DNA of 64,000 nt from positions 310,001 to 374,000 of the forward strand of contig DS480349.1 of assembly GCA_000154345.1 (NCBI GenBank). Direction: 5' to 3'. Below, in pieces: positions 1 to 8,777 of the stretch (the stretch's first letter is position 1; each line of letters begins with the position of its first letter). Both the position numbers and the translations under genes were made by a program. Below the pieces are notes generated by a model. That model was not told the DNA's origin and did no database searches. It was given only the letters and a program-made list of their open reading frames with translations. The stretch comes from [Clostridium] leptum DSM 753 (GTDB lineage Bacteria > Bacillota > Clostridia > Oscillospirales > Acutalibacteraceae).

Positions 1-314
1 AGGATATTCAAAAACCTCAGGGAAAAAATATTCATTATCGCCATTGGCTGAGCCAGGATGAACTGGCCCAATATATCGATTTTTCCGACCTTTGTCTGGC
101 CGGCCATTTTAACGCTGAAATTCAAAAAGCCAAAAGAACGATTCCTGGGAAAGCATATCTTTACCATGCGGTAGGAAAGCCTATGATTTTAGGAGAAAAC
201 CTTGCTAACCATGAACTTTTTTCTGAGCAAGAGAAAGGAATTTATTTTGTGGAAATGGGAAGCGGGGAGAAGCTGGCCGAAAAGATCAAGAAAATTGCGA
301 ACATAGGAAGGTGA
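1..314 (+). CDS. C-terminal fragment of a probable glycosyltransferase
   Basis: An open frame enters from the left edge (frame starting at base 3) and stops at 312-314. It gives about 103 residues with no start inside the window. The segment DLCLAGHFNAEIQKAK, then GKAYLYHAVGKPMILGEN and a closing MGSGEKLAEKIKKI helix resemble the C-terminal nucleotide-sugar-binding half of family 1/4 type glycosyltransferases. The assignment rests on overall pattern and on the neighbours (DUF2142 membrane protein and UDP-glucose dehydrogenase), so the donor and acceptor cannot be named. Confidence 0.5.
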   Translation, partial: DIQKPQGKNIHYRHWLSQDELAQYIDFSDLCLAGHFNAEIQKAKRTIPGKAYLYHAVGKPMILGENLANHELFSEQEKGIYFVEMGSGEKLAEKIKKIANIGR

Positions 315-324
315 ACGAAAAAGG

Positions 325-2925
325 ATGCGGATGGTAAAAAACTATAAAAGCCAGTTTGTTGCGGTCATAATTTTTGTAGTATGTATGGCGTTTGCCTGGC
401 TATACCCATTAAAGTCAGTAAATGTTACTTTGCTAATGGAATTTTCTGGAGCGGAGGATGGAGCTTCAGCAGAGCTGTTGATTGACCGGGGTAATGGAGA
501 AGAATTGCTAGCGAGGGCGACTGTGTTTAGTCAACAGGCTCAGTTTCGTTTTGACCCTCTTTATTACAATTTCGAGAAAATCGGAATAAGAGTCTCAGAA
601 ACAGGCCGGACGCCTGCGCTAGAAACAGTAAGGGCTTACAGCGGGGAATATGATATTTCGAAGGATAGCTTGATTTGTGAATCTGTTATTGGTTCACAGA
701 TGCAGTCACAGCAACAAGGAGTCTTTTATTTTGAGTTGGATTCTCGTACAACAGATCAGCTGTATAATGCAGTCCATCAGAATTATACGATCCGCTGGGT
801 TTTGACTGGTATATTTTCTATTGTGTTTCTCATGGCGCTTTTATATATGAGCAAGCAGCGCCAAAAGGATTGGAATAAGCTTTTGCGGTATGGCCTTCTT
901 ATTTTCTGTGGAATCATTGTTATATATGTGTTATTTAACTCCGATTTTAACCGTGAAGAGGCTTTGAACCCCGTGCGGTTGTCGGAAACAGCGGTAACGT
1001 CCGATGATGCAGAAAATTTACCGGAATCTGAACCAGAGTTGCGAGGGATTTCCTTAAATCAGCCAATAAAACAACGCTTTACAACTGTATTTGAAAAAAT
1101 TCAAAATTTGAAGCTGTATTTCCAGCCCTCCAAAATAGAAGTGAGCGAAGAGGCACAAGAAAAAATAAATGGGGTAATAGGCGTTCGTCTGTTGAATGAA
1201 GATTCACAGATAGTTTCCAGCGGTGTCTTTTCTGCGCTGGAAATCCAAACCACAGGATATCTGGAATTGAAGGTTCGAGAGTCACAGAGCCGCTTGGGTG
1301 AGAATTATAGTATAGAAATAGTACCTCTCTCGGGAAACTTTCCTGCGGATCTGCAAATTCTGGCGGAGAGAGGAAGCTTTGAAGATGCACAGATGTTAAC
1401 CGTGGGAGAAAAGGCAGAGACTGACATGGTTCTGCGCTGTGATATAGGTTATGCCGGTACTTCGCGTATCCCTCAAATTAGAACATTGGTGCTCATAGGC
1501 CTTTTCCTCTTACTAATATTTACTGTCGCTTACCGAAAGCTGCATATAAAATCGGAAACGGCTGCATTATTTATTTATTTAGGGATGTTTGCCTACTCAG
1601 TAGGACAGGTCATTTTTTATATGATGTATGTAGGAAATACCCCGGATGAGGCTGCACACGTTTCTTATATTGCTTATCTGATGCAGACAGGAAAAATAAT
1701 CCCTGATTTTTCACAGATGCAAATGCTAAGTATTTCTGGTTCTACCGCCGCTTTCGTAGATGGAACAGTTAATCAACTGGGCCATCCTCCGCTGTATTAT
1801 CTTGTTATGACGCTGTGTAAGCCTATTGAAATCATTGGGGAAAATTCTTTTTTAATCCATTTTACTAGGCTTCGTCTTTTCTCAGCGGCATTTGGCTTGC
1901 TGGCGTTAGCCATCGCTTTTTATATTGGTTATACGCGAATAACAAAAAAGCAACCGGCTTTGCATTTGCTTTATAGTGCGATAATTACCAGTGTGCCAAT
2001 GTTTTTGTATAATCTTTGCGGTGTTAATAACGACACCTTTGCTTTGTTAGGCTGCGTCCTATTTTTCTTAGGAATTTTGCGGGTGTGTGAAGAAAAAAGA
2101 AATTATGCAACTTACTTTTTAATCGCAGGCGGCTTGGTGATAGCGGTTCTCAGTAAAGTGACCGCTGGCATGTTGATTGGTTTAACTGCGATTATTTATG
2201 TTATTTGGTATTGTATTAAGCACAAATCAATAAAATTGATTTGTTGCAAACAGTTTTTGATTTCACTTCCGGTCTATCTCGTAGCGGTGGGGTATTTTGT
2301 GATCGTCTATTTGGAATTCCACACGTTGCAGCCCGACCTTAGCAGTATTAATCCAGAGTATTATCAGGCTTCTCCATTTTTTGTGAATTTTGAAGACAGA
2401 ACTGTTATGTCCATGTTTGATTATTCTCTCTTATACTGGAAAAACTTTTTTGATACATGGACGGCGGTAGCCTCTCATACAAGTCTTTATAAATTAGATC
2501 ATTGGACTTCCTATGACCGAATTTTGACGCTTTTGATTTTCTTTGTGCCGATTCTTCTGTTCTTTGTTAGAAAGTCGAAAAAGTATATTGCGATGCTGAT
2601 TGGCTTCTATGTATCCTTAGCCGTGGTAGTATGGATGCAGTTCCAGCGGGCGTTTGAAACGTATTTTTATGTAGCGGGTTACACCGGGGCCTATCAAACC
2701 AGATATTATTTGTGTGTGCTTCCTATTCTAGCGTTCATTGCTGTGTATCTGCTGCAAATGCTTACGGAACGCAAGGAAAAGCCATCGGCGGAGTCAGAGC
2801 GCTGTCATGAAGGCATGATTATTCTATCGCCTAACAGGGTAGCTGTGACGATTTCCATCGTCGCGTCTATCGGTTTGCTTTATAGTGGCTTTGTGTATTT
2901 TCTATTTAACTATTTTGGCTATTAA
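325..2925 (+). CDS. DUF2142-family polytopic membrane protein, GT-C-like
   Basis: This large integral membrane protein (866 aa from ATG 325; ATG 331 also fits the AAAAAGG upstream) has one N-terminal membrane helix at about residues 8-28. An extracytoplasmic domain follows, then two helices near 155-205, a second soluble segment, and a dense block of helices from about 385 to the C-terminus. TPDEAAH at about 439-445, just after a helix, matches the acidic loop typical of DUF2142 proteins. These are thought to be lipid-linked-sugar (GT-C type) glycosyltransferases of cell-surface polysaccharide loci. It lies 10 nt after the glycosyltransferase fragment and 21 nt before the UDP-glucose dehydrogenase, probably in one operon. 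The enzymatic role is inferred from family and context; the substrate is unknown. Confidence 0.7.
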   Translation: MRMVKNYKSQFVAVIIFVVCMAFAWLYPLKSVNVTLLMEFSGAEDGASAELLIDRGNGEELLARATVFSQQAQFRFDPLYYNFEKIGIRVSETGRTPALETVRAYSGEYDISKDSLICESVIGSQMQSQQQGVFYFELDSRTTDQLYNAVHQNYTIRWVLTGIFSIVFLMALLYMSKQRQKDWNKLLRYGLLIFCGIIVIYVLFNSDFNREEALNPVRLSETAVTSDDAENLPESEPELRGISLNQPIKQRFTTVFEKIQNLKLYFQPSKIEVSEEAQEKINGVIGVRLLNEDSQIVSSGVFSALEIQTTGYLELKVRESQSRLGENYSIEIVPLSGNFPADLQILAERGSFEDAQMLTVGEKAETDMVLRCDIGYAGTSRIPQIRTLVLIGLFLLLIFTVAYRKLHIKSETAALFIYLGMFAYSVGQVIFYMMYVGNTPDEAAHVSYIAYLMQTGKIIPDFSQMQMLSISGSTAAFVDGTVNQLGHPPLYYLVMTLCKPIEIIGENSFLIHFTRLRLFSAAFGLLALAIAFYIGYTRITKKQPALHLLYSAIITSVPMFLYNLCGVNNDTFALLGCVLFFLGILRVCEEKRNYATYFLIAGGLVIAVLSKVTAGMLIGLTAIIYVIWYCIKHKSIKLICCKQFLISLPVYLVAVGYFVIVYLEFHTLQPDLSSINPEYYQASPFFVNFEDRTVMSMFDYSLLYWKNFFDTWTAVASHTSLYKLDHWTSYDRILTLLIFFVPILLFFVRKSKKYIAMLIGFYVSLAVVVWMQFQRAFETYFYVAGYTGAYQTRYYLCVLPILAFIAVYLLQMLTERKEKPSAESERCHEGMIILSPNRVAVTISIVASIGLLYSGFVYFLFNYFGY

Positions 2926-2946
2926 GCTTGGAAAGGATCCGATATT

Positions 2947-4254
2947 ATGAAGATTGCGGTTGCGGGAACTGGATATGTAGGACTGGTTACCGGCGTATGT
3001 TTGGCAGAGCATGGCCATTTGGTCACATGTGTGGACGTGGATGAGAAAAAAGTTGAGCTAATGAAAAAGGGAGTTTCTCCGATCTATGAGGAAGGCTTGC
3101 CGGAATTGATGGTTAAAAATATGGAGCGCTTGACCTTTACCACTGATTATGCCTCGGCCTATCGAGATGCTGAGGTCATATTCATCGGCGTTGGAACGCC
3201 GGAAAAGGTGGACGGCTCCGCTAACCTAAAATATGTTTATACAGTAGCAAAACAAATCGCTCAGTCTGTGGAGAAGGACTGCGTTGTAGTAGTGAAATCT
3301 ACAGTGCCGATTGGAACTAACGATAAGGTGGAAGATTTTATTCGTTCTAATTTAGTTCATTCCGTTAATATTGACGTGGCCTCTAATCCGGAATTTTTAG
3401 CGCAAGGCACCGCGGTGCGGGATACCCTTCACGCCTCCAGGATCGTGATCGGTGCGGGAAATAACCGGTGTAGAGAAACCTTGGAAAAGGTATATAAAAC
3501 GTTTGATTCTCCTAAATTAATTACGGACCGCCGAAGTGCGGAAATGATTAAATACGCATCTAACGACTTTTTAGCATTGAAAATTTCCTATATCAATGAG
3601 ATCGCTAACTTTTGTGAAACGATTGGCGCTAATATTGAAGACGTCGCAGCTGGTATGGGCTTTGACAGTCGCATTGGAAATAAATTTTTGAAAGCCGGTA
3701 TTGGATACGGCGGTTCTTGTTTCCCAAAGGATACGAAAGCCCTTCACTGGCTGGGGAATTATTATGATCAGGAATTTAAAACCATTAAAGCGGCTATCGA
3801 GGTTAATGATAACCAAAAATTGAAGCTTTTAAAGAAAGCCCGTCAATATTATCCTTCTTTGGAGGGTCTGCAAGTGGCGGTATTAGGCTTAGCGTTTAAG
3901 CCAGGGACCAATGACCTGCGAGAAGCCCCCTCCATTGTTAATGTAGGGATCCTTTTGGATGACGGTGCATCTATTAGAGCTTATGATCCGGTAGCGGCAA
4001 AAGCCTTTGACGCTTTATATCCAGGGAAATTAACTTATTGCGATCAGGCCAAGGAGGCTTTAAATGGAGCGGATTTGTGCTTTATTTTTACAGAGTGGGA
4101 CGAGGTGCGGGCATTGACTCCAGAGGATTTTTGCAGCCGTATGAAAACGCCAATCATACTGGACGGCAGAAATTGTTATTCTGTAGAGAGCTTTGAGGCG
4201 CGGAAAGTAGTTTATGATTCTATTGGCAGAAAGACGGTAAATACTCTCTTCTAA
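2947..4254 (+). CDS. ugd: UDP-glucose 6-dehydrogenase
   Basis: The enzyme oxidises UDP-glucose twice with NAD+ to UDP-glucuronate, a precursor of acidic surface polysaccharides, in the cytoplasm. The N-terminal Rossmann motif GTGYVG is at residues 7-12. The catalytic cysteine sits in GYGGSCFPKD (Cys258). The C-terminal UDP-binding domain contains LGLAFKPGTNDLREAPS. The length of 435 aa is normal for the family. ATG 2947 follows a GGAAAGGAT site. It is the last gene of the surface-polysaccharide run and is followed by a strong terminator. Other nucleotide-sugar dehydrogenases such as UDP-ManNAc dehydrogenase share the fold, but the Cys motif and length favour Ugd. Confidence 0.9.
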   Translation: MKIAVAGTGYVGLVTGVCLAEHGHLVTCVDVDEKKVELMKKGVSPIYEEGLPELMVKNMERLTFTTDYASAYRDAEVIFIGVGTPEKVDGSANLKYVYTVAKQIAQSVEKDCVVVVKSTVPIGTNDKVEDFIRSNLVHSVNIDVASNPEFLAQGTAVRDTLHASRIVIGAGNNRCRETLEKVYKTFDSPKLITDRRSAEMIKYASNDFLALKISYINEIANFCETIGANIEDVAAGMGFDSRIGNKFLKAGIGYGGSCFPKDTKALHWLGNYYDQEFKTIKAAIEVNDNQKLKLLKKARQYYPSLEGLQVAVLGLAFKPGTNDLREAPSIVNVGILLDDGASIRAYDPVAAKAFDALYPGKLTYCDQAKEALNGADLCFIFTEWDEVRALTPEDFCSRMKTPIILDGRNCYSVESFEARKVVYDSIGRKTVNTLF

Positions 4255-4266
4255 AATTAGCCGGAA

Positions 4267-4304
4267 AAAAGACAGGCTTTTTAATTACAGCCTGTCTTTT
4301 TTAT
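4267..4304 (+). terminator. Rho-independent terminator after ugd
   Basis: AAGACAGGCT and AGCCTGTCTT form a perfect stem around a short AT-rich loop and are followed by a T tract. It starts 13 nt after the ugd stop codon. Confidence 0.9.
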
Positions 4305-4680
4305 TTGGTTTGGGAATAAAAATATTTGCTTTCATTTATTATATTGAAGAGATGAATTCTGGATTATTCATTGTTATAATAATCTTTTCTATTGCCGATT
4401 TTAGCAAGAGAAAGTCCCTGGTAAGCCTCAGAGAAGATAAAAAATCTTTGCAGATAAACTGGTTGATGCCATCAGTAAAACAAAAAAGATTAATTATCAA
4501 TGATAAGTCTGATTTTGATAAAGAAGATATGCAAAAATTAAGAATCACTGTAAGCGTTAAACGGCCAAGGCTGACTGGTTTACCAGATGTAGGACGAGCG
4601 ATGCGGTGATGTTTTCAGTAATCCCTCTAAAGAGGTCAGAAAATTCTGTTTCTCTTGAGGCTGCATGCTTCCACTGTAAA
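4305..4680. other. Intergenic region, no supported gene
   Basis: About 375 bases between the ugd terminator and the GIY-YIG gene. An open frame covers 4310-4609, but it has no ribosome-binding site, follows the terminator directly, and gives a low-complexity product like no family I know. I see no RNA gene or repeat here. Confidence 0.5.
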
Positions 4681-4938
4681 CTAGTGGGGATCGATTTGAA
4701 AATCCTCAATGAGTTTTATTTTCTGCTTTCTAGATAATCTTTTTAATGTCGCTTCCCGTTTTAAAGCTTCACTTTTGGAGGTAAAACCTTCATAATACAT
4801 CAGCTTTACGGGAAGCCTGGAGCGGGTATATTTTGCTCCTATGCCATTGTTATGAGCTTCAATCCTTTGGCTTAAATCGTTGGTATAGCCAGCATAAATG
4901 GTATTGTCAGCACATTGAAGCAAATAAGCGTAGTACAT
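4681..4938 (-). CDS. GIY-YIG domain protein (UPF0213/YhbQ type)
   Basis: Small single-domain protein (85 aa). MYYAYLLQCADNTIYAGYT carries a YAY/YAG variant of the GIY-YIG signature, followed by DLSQRIEAHNNG with the conserved Arg, GAKYTRSRLPV, and a Glu/Lys-rich helix with EALKREATLKRL. This is the standalone GIY-YIG family typified by E. coli YhbQ, proposed to be small nucleases. Cellular role is not established. ATG at 4938 is preceded by a GAGGAG site on the minus strand. It lies downstream of the tRNA-Arg gene, separated by a terminator. Confidence 0.85.
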   Translation of the reverse strand: MYYAYLLQCADNTIYAGYTNDLSQRIEAHNNGIGAKYTRSRLPVKLMYYEGFTSKSEALKREATLKRLSRKQKIKLIEDFQIDPH

Positions 4939-4971
4939 AAGATGCTCCTCTCTATTTTAACAATAAATAAC

Positions 4972-5000
4972 AAAACGCCCCCCGGAAACGAGGCGCGTTT
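4972..5000 (-). terminator. Terminator after tRNA-Arg
   Basis: On the minus strand ACGCGCCTCG, a TTTC loop and CGGGGGGCGT pair over about ten bases with one mismatch, followed by TTTT. It ends the tRNA-Arg transcript. Confidence 0.75.
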
Positions 5001-5023
5001 CTTATGTGCAGGTCTAACCCCGC

Positions 5024-5100
5024 TGGCGTCCACAAGAGGATTCGAACCTCCGACCCCACGCTTAGGAGGCGTGTGCTCTATCCAGCTGAGCTATGTGGAC
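5024..5100 (-). tRNA. tRNA-Arg (anticodon CCT)
   Basis: The minus-strand sequence folds as a cloverleaf. Acceptor arm GTCCACA pairs with TGTGGAC, followed by discriminator G and an encoded CCA. The D-arm is GCTCAGCTGGATAGAGC. The anticodon stem CACGC/GCGTG encloses loop CTCCTAA, giving anticodon CCT, and the T-loop contains TTCGAAT. It reads AGG codons. Confidence 0.96.
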
Positions 5101-5198
5101 ATTTATAAAAAGTTTAATAGTAAGCAGTGTAAAGATTTCTAAAGAAATACCCTACTTGATTTTTTGAACTCTCAGAATATAAATTTCATTGCGTTAGT

Positions 5199-5227
5199 AT
5201 TTTACCCCTCTGATAATGGTTTGTCAA
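5199..5227 (-). promoter_or_regulatory. Candidate sigma-A promoter for tRNA-Arg
   Basis: On the minus strand TTGACA (5222-5227) and TAAAAT (5199-5204) are separated by 17 bp. Transcription would start near 5192, about 90 nt upstream of the mature tRNA. Confidence 0.6.
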
Positions 5228-5329
5228 CCATTATAGAAAAAAAGAATTTATTCGGAGAGAATATTCTATATCAGAACAGCTATAACTAAAAATTTATCAC
5301 CGTTAGGCTTATATTTTTTTCCTTAGATG

Positions 5330-5359
5330 TTGACAATACCATATAGTATATTGTATAAT
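5330..5359 (+). promoter_or_regulatory. Consensus promoter of the tRNA-Ser pair
   Basis: TTGACA at 5330-5335 and TATAAT at 5354-5359 are separated by 18 bp. Initiation is expected near 5366, 11 bases before tRNA-Ser. Both boxes match the consensus exactly. Confidence 0.85.
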
Positions 5360-5376
5360 AATTTCTGCACTGTTAT

Positions 5377-5465
5377 GGAGGGGTGTCCGAGTGGTTTAAG
5401 GAGCTAGTCTTGAAAACTAGTGATCCCGTGAGGGACCAAGAGTTCGAATCTCTTCCCCTCCGCCA
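5377..5465 (+). tRNA. tRNA-Ser (anticodon TGA)
   Basis: Class II tRNA of 89 nt including encoded CCA. GGAGGGG pairs with CCCCTCC, with discriminator G. Anticodon stem CTAGT/ACTAG encloses loop CTTGAAA, giving TGA. The long variable arm is GATCCCGTGAGGGACC and the T-loop holds TTCGAAT. Confidence 0.96.
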
Positions 5466-5507
5466 CTTTCCATTACTATCTATAAGGTGATTTACAATTT
5501 ACCATCT

Positions 5508-5597
5508 GGAGAAGTACCCAAGTGGTGAAGGGGCTCCCCTGCTAAGGGAGTAGGTCGGGCAACTGGCGCGAGGGTTCAAATCCCTCCTTCTCCGCCA
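5508..5597 (+). tRNA. tRNA-Ser (anticodon GCT)
   Basis: Class II tRNA of 90 nt including encoded CCA. GGAGAAG pairs with CTTCTCC, with discriminator G. Anticodon stem CTCCC/GGGAG encloses loop CTGCTAA, giving GCT. The long variable arm is rich in G and C and the T-loop holds TTCAAAT. It lies 42 nt after the first tRNA-Ser and is probably co-transcribed. Confidence 0.96.
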
Positions 5598-5645
5598 CCA
5601 GGCTGAGCTTGGACGCATATCGCGTTCCGGGTTCGGCTTTTTTCT
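5598..5645 (+). terminator. Probable terminator of the tRNA-Ser transcript
   Basis: AGGCTGAGCTT can pair, with several G-U pairs, with GGGTTCGGCTT. A T-rich run follows. It starts directly after the CCA of tRNA-Ser(GCT). Confidence 0.55.
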
Positions 5646-5886
5646 TTTGTCTTACCGCTTGCGCTGATATCGGGTATCTATTTTGTCAACGCTTCTCAAG
5701 CAAAAAAGAGATCGATATTTGGAACTCAAAAATGAAACATCCGGGTTTCTCTCTCTTTTATTATGACTAAACCACAAATTGTATCGTTTTTCGGCTTACC
5801 TTCAGCTGTAGGAATGGAATCTCCAAGCAGAATAGAATGAGGGGGAGGTATTCTGGATACAGCGTATAACAAAAACTTTTTTTCTA

Positions 5887-5918
5887 TTGACTCTCACGCA
5901 GCGTCATACCCTATACTA
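5887..5918 (+). promoter_or_regulatory. MerR-type promoter with long spacer and operator dyad
   Basis: TTGACT (5887-5892) and TATACT (5913-5918) are separated by 20 bp, longer than the normal 17. Such over-long spacers are typical of promoters activated by MerR-family proteins. The spacer holds the dyad ACGCAGCGT (5897-5905). It lies directly upstream of the MerR gene, which suggests autoregulation. Confidence 0.7.
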
Positions 5919-5943
5919 TAGGTACACGGAAGGAGGAAACGCT

Positions 5944-6687
5944 ATGAAAACAGTAAAGGAAGTCAGCCGTTTGACGGGCGTGAGTATACGCACGCTGCAT
6001 TATTATGATTCCATAGGATTACTGCGGCCGACACAGGTCACGGAGTCCGGCTACCGTCTGTATGACGAAACGGCCTTAGAACGACTGCAATATATTTTGC
6101 TGTTTCGGGAATTGCGTTTTTCTCTAAAGGAGATCAATGGGATTATGAGCTGTCCGTCTTTTGACCGCAACCAAGCTTTGGATCAGCAGATCAAGCTGCT
6201 CCAGCTCCAGAAGGAGCATATAGAAAATCTCATCGACCTTGCTCGTGGAATACAGATGATAGGAGTGCAGGCATTGGATTTTTCCGCCTTTGACACGCAA
6301 AAAATTGATGATTACACTGCTCAAGCGAAAGCTGTCTGGGGAAAGACGGAAGCATATCGGGAATTTGAAGAAAAAGATAAGGCCCGTACAAAAGCAGAGC
6401 AGGAGGTATTGTCAAAGCAGTTGATTGGTATTTTTCAAGAATTCGGCGCCTATCGAGATCGGAAAGCGGAGGAGGCTTCGGTACAAGAGTTGGTACGGAA
6501 ACTGCGGCAGTTTATCAATGATCATTTTTACACCTGTACACCGGAGATTTTGCCATTCCTTGGCAAAATGTATGCTGGTGGGGGGAGTATGACAGATAAC
6601 ATTGACAAGTCATGCGGAGAGGGGACTGCGGACTTTGCGGCTTCAGCGATTTGTTACTATTGTGAAAGCCTTGGTGCTAAGCCATGA
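5944..6687 (+). CDS. MerR-family regulator with TipAS-like effector domain
   Basis: Likely a TipA-like transcription activator responding to a bound small molecule. Residues 1-70 form a MerR winged helix (VKEVSRLTGVSIRTLHYYD, then LLRP and the wing). A coiled-coil dimer helix covers about 75-110. The C-terminal 120 residues resemble the TipAS drug-binding domain, with FINDHFYTCTPEILPFLGKMY and a final DFAASAICYY helix. The start is ATG 5944, preceded by GGAAGGAGG; an upstream in-frame ATG at 5887 lies inside the promoter and is not used here. Length is 247 aa. No transporter or resistance gene is adjacent, so the target regulon is unknown beyond its own promoter. The ligand is not predictable from sequence. 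Confidence 0.85.
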   Translation: MKTVKEVSRLTGVSIRTLHYYDSIGLLRPTQVTESGYRLYDETALERLQYILLFRELRFSLKEINGIMSCPSFDRNQALDQQIKLLQLQKEHIENLIDLARGIQMIGVQALDFSAFDTQKIDDYTAQAKAVWGKTEAYREFEEKDKARTKAEQEVLSKQLIGIFQEFGAYRDRKAEEASVQELVRKLRQFINDHFYTCTPEILPFLGKMYAGGGSMTDNIDKSCGEGTADFAASAICYYCESLGAKP

Positions 6688-6799
6688 AAACAGATTTTAG
6701 AGGGTATCACAAAACTGAGTCAGAGATCGCCGAGAAAAAATAAAAGCTTATACGATACAACTTCTTAGATAATTTTTGATGTACGCTAGGGAAACGGAC

Positions 6800-6843
6800 A
6801 GCGCTGAGATCCTGATGAATTTAGAAGGGATCTCGGCGCTTTC
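6800..6843 (+). terminator. Strong hairpin after the MerR gene
   Basis: AGCGCTGAGATCC pairs with GGGATCTCGGCGCT over 13 positions with one G-U, followed by only TTT. GGGAAA (6790) and TTTCCC (6839-6844) could extend the stem. Probable terminator despite the short T run. Confidence 0.6.
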
Positions 6844-6903
6844 CCGTAAAACGCAGAAAAAATAACCACTAAATTTTCGAGGGAGCCAGATAACATTTTT
6901 TGC

Positions 6904-6932
6904 TTTACTAAAAAGGATAGGGGCTGTATAAT
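6904..6932 (+). promoter_or_regulatory. Candidate promoter of the flavodiiron gene
   Basis: TTTACT (6904-6909) and a perfect TATAAT (6927-6932) are spaced by 17 bp. The start codon is 55 nt downstream. Confidence 0.5.
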
Positions 6933-6986
6933 ACTACTATAAGAAACAAAGCCTGTGTTGTATATGAATATAATGGAGGGATTTAC

Positions 6987-8777
6987 TTGAAGATTACCAA
7001 TGATATTAAGTATGTAGGCGTTAATGACCACGAGATTGACTTATTTGAAGGACAATATGTGGTGGAAAACGGGATGGCATATAACTCTTATGTCATCATG
7101 GATGAAAAAATCGCGGTAATGGATACGGTAGACGCCCGGTTTACCCATGAATGGCTTGATAATATCGAAAATATTATAGGTTCCCGACAGCCGGATTATT
7201 TGGTCATCCAACATATGGAGCCCGACCATTCTGCGAATATCGCTAACTTTATGAACGTGTATCAGAATACTAAAATTGTATCCACAGAAAAAGCTTTCGC
7301 AATGATGAGACAATTTTTCGGTACGGATTTTGAAGGCCGCAAGATTGTGGTCGGAGAAGGGGATACCCTCTCTTTAGGTAAGCACATTTTGACCTTTGTG
7401 CTGGCGCCTATGGTCCACTGGCCGGAGGTCATGGTTACCTATGACAGTGCTGATAAGGTGCTGTTTTCTGCCGATGGCTTTGGAAAATTCGGCGCTTTGG
7501 ATGTAGAAGAGGATTGGGCGTGCGAGGCTCGCCGCTATTACATTGGGATTGTGGGCAAGTACGGCGTACAGGTTCAGAATCTGCTGAAAAAGGCGTCTGG
7601 GTTGGATATTCAGATTATCTGTCCCCTGCACGGCCCTGTGCTTACCGAGAACCTTGGCTATTATCTGAATCTTTATCAGACCTGGTCTTCTTATGCGGCG
7701 GAAACCGAAGGAATCGTTATCGCCTATACCTCTGTTTACGGCCATACAAAAAAGGCGGTGGAGACCTTAGCGGACAAGCTTCTAAAGGAGGGATGTCCGA
7801 AGGTTGTAGTGCATGACTTAGCCCGCTGTGATATAGCGGAGGCCGTGGAGGATGCTTTCCGTTACAGCAAGCTGGTGTTGGCAACTACCACCTATAATGC
7901 CGACATTTTCCCATTTATGCGGGAATTTATCCATCATCTTACCGAGCGTAATTTCCAAAACCGAGTAATTGGCTTGATGGAAAATGGAAGCTGGGCTCCT
8001 TTAGCTGCTAAGACGATGAAGCAGATGCTTGCCGGCTGCAAAAACCTGACCTTTGCCGAGAACGTGGTGCATATTAAATCAGCCTTGAATGAGGAAAGCG
8101 CCGGTCAGCTGGAGGCGTTAGCGGCGGAGCTTTGCCATGATTATCTGGAGCAGCAAAGTGAGACCGCCAATAAAAATGATCTGACGGCTCTGTTCAAAAT
8201 TGGATATGGCCTGTATGTGGTAACGTCAAACGACGGCAAGAAGGATAACGGCTTGATTGTCAATACGGTGACTCAGGTAACCGATACCCCGAACCGTGTG
8301 GCTGTCACTATCAATAAGCAGAATTATTCCCATCACGTCATTAAGCAGACCGGCATTATGAACGTCAACTGCCTGTCCACTGCCGCCCCGTTTAAGGTGT
8401 TTGAGACCTTTGGCTTCCAAAGCGGAAGAACAGTCGATAAGTTTGCCGATTGTACTCCGCTTCGGTCTGATAATGGCTTGGTATTTCTGCCAAGGTATAT
8501 TAATGCCTTTATGTCTCTTAAGGTGGAGCAGTATGTGGATTTCGGAACTCACGGTATGTTCATCTGCAGCATTACCGAGGCTAGGGTGATTTCCAATGCG
8601 GAAACGATGACTTACACCTATTACCAAAATAATGTTAAGCCCAAGCCTCAGACAGAGGGGAAGAAGGGCTTTGTGTGCAAAATCTGTGGTTACATTTACG
8701 AGGGTGATGTCCTGCCGGACGATTTTATCTGCCCGCTGTGCAAGCACGGAGCCGCTGATTTTGAGCCCATTGGTTGA
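6987..8777 (+). CDS. Multidomain flavodiiron protein with flavin-reductase and rubredoxin modules
   Basis: A cytoplasmic O2- or NO-reducing protein of 596 aa. A metallo-beta-lactamase domain (about 1-245) carries the diiron ligands H76, E78, D80, H81 (HMEPDH), H144 and H215. A flavodoxin domain follows (about 250-395, with YTSVYGHTKKAVE for FMN). Next is a flavin-reductase-like domain (about 400-550, with GLYVVTSNDGKKDNGLIVNT). A C-terminal rubredoxin has Cys 564, 567, 582 and 585. Members detoxify oxygen or nitric oxide in strict anaerobes; which one dominates cannot be told from sequence. The start is TTG 6987 behind GGAGGG. The gene is monocistronic with its own promoter and terminator. 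Having electron-donor and terminal-oxidase modules in one chain could shorten the electron path. Confidence 0.92.
   Translation: MKITNDIKYVGVNDHEIDLFEGQYVVENGMAYNSYVIMDEKIAVMDTVDARFTHEWLDNIENIIGSRQPDYLVIQHMEPDHSANIANFMNVYQNTKIVSTEKAFAMMRQFFGTDFEGRKIVVGEGDTLSLGKHILTFVLAPMVHWPEVMVTYDSADKVLFSADGFGKFGALDVEEDWACEARRYYIGIVGKYGVQVQNLLKKASGLDIQIICPLHGPVLTENLGYYLNLYQTWSSYAAETEGIVIAYTSVYGHTKKAVETLADKLLKEGCPKVVVHDLARCDIAEAVEDAFRYSKLVLATTTYNADIFPFMREFIHHLTERNFQNRVIGLMENGSWAPLAAKTMKQMLAGCKNLTFAENVVHIKSALNEESAGQLEALAAELCHDYLEQQSETANKNDLTALFKIGYGLYVVTSNDGKKDNGLIVNTVTQVTDTPNRVAVTINKQNYSHHVIKQTGIMNVNCLSTAAPFKVFETFGFQSGRTVDKFADCTPLRSDNGLVFLPRYINAFMSLKVEQYVDFGTHGMFICSITEARVISNAETMTYTYYQNNVKPKPQTEGKKGFVCKICGYIYEGDVLPDDFICPLCKHGAADFEPIG

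Noticed and set aside
4310..4609. 99-codon open frame after the ugd terminator
   Set aside because: It has no ribosome-binding site, begins at a terminator, and its product is low in complexity and resembles no family I know.
5646..5886. Possible remnant between the tRNA genes and the MerR gene
   Set aside because: Stops in all frames and no repeat or attachment-site pattern; tRNA-Ser ends are not duplicated nearby, so no integrated element is supported.
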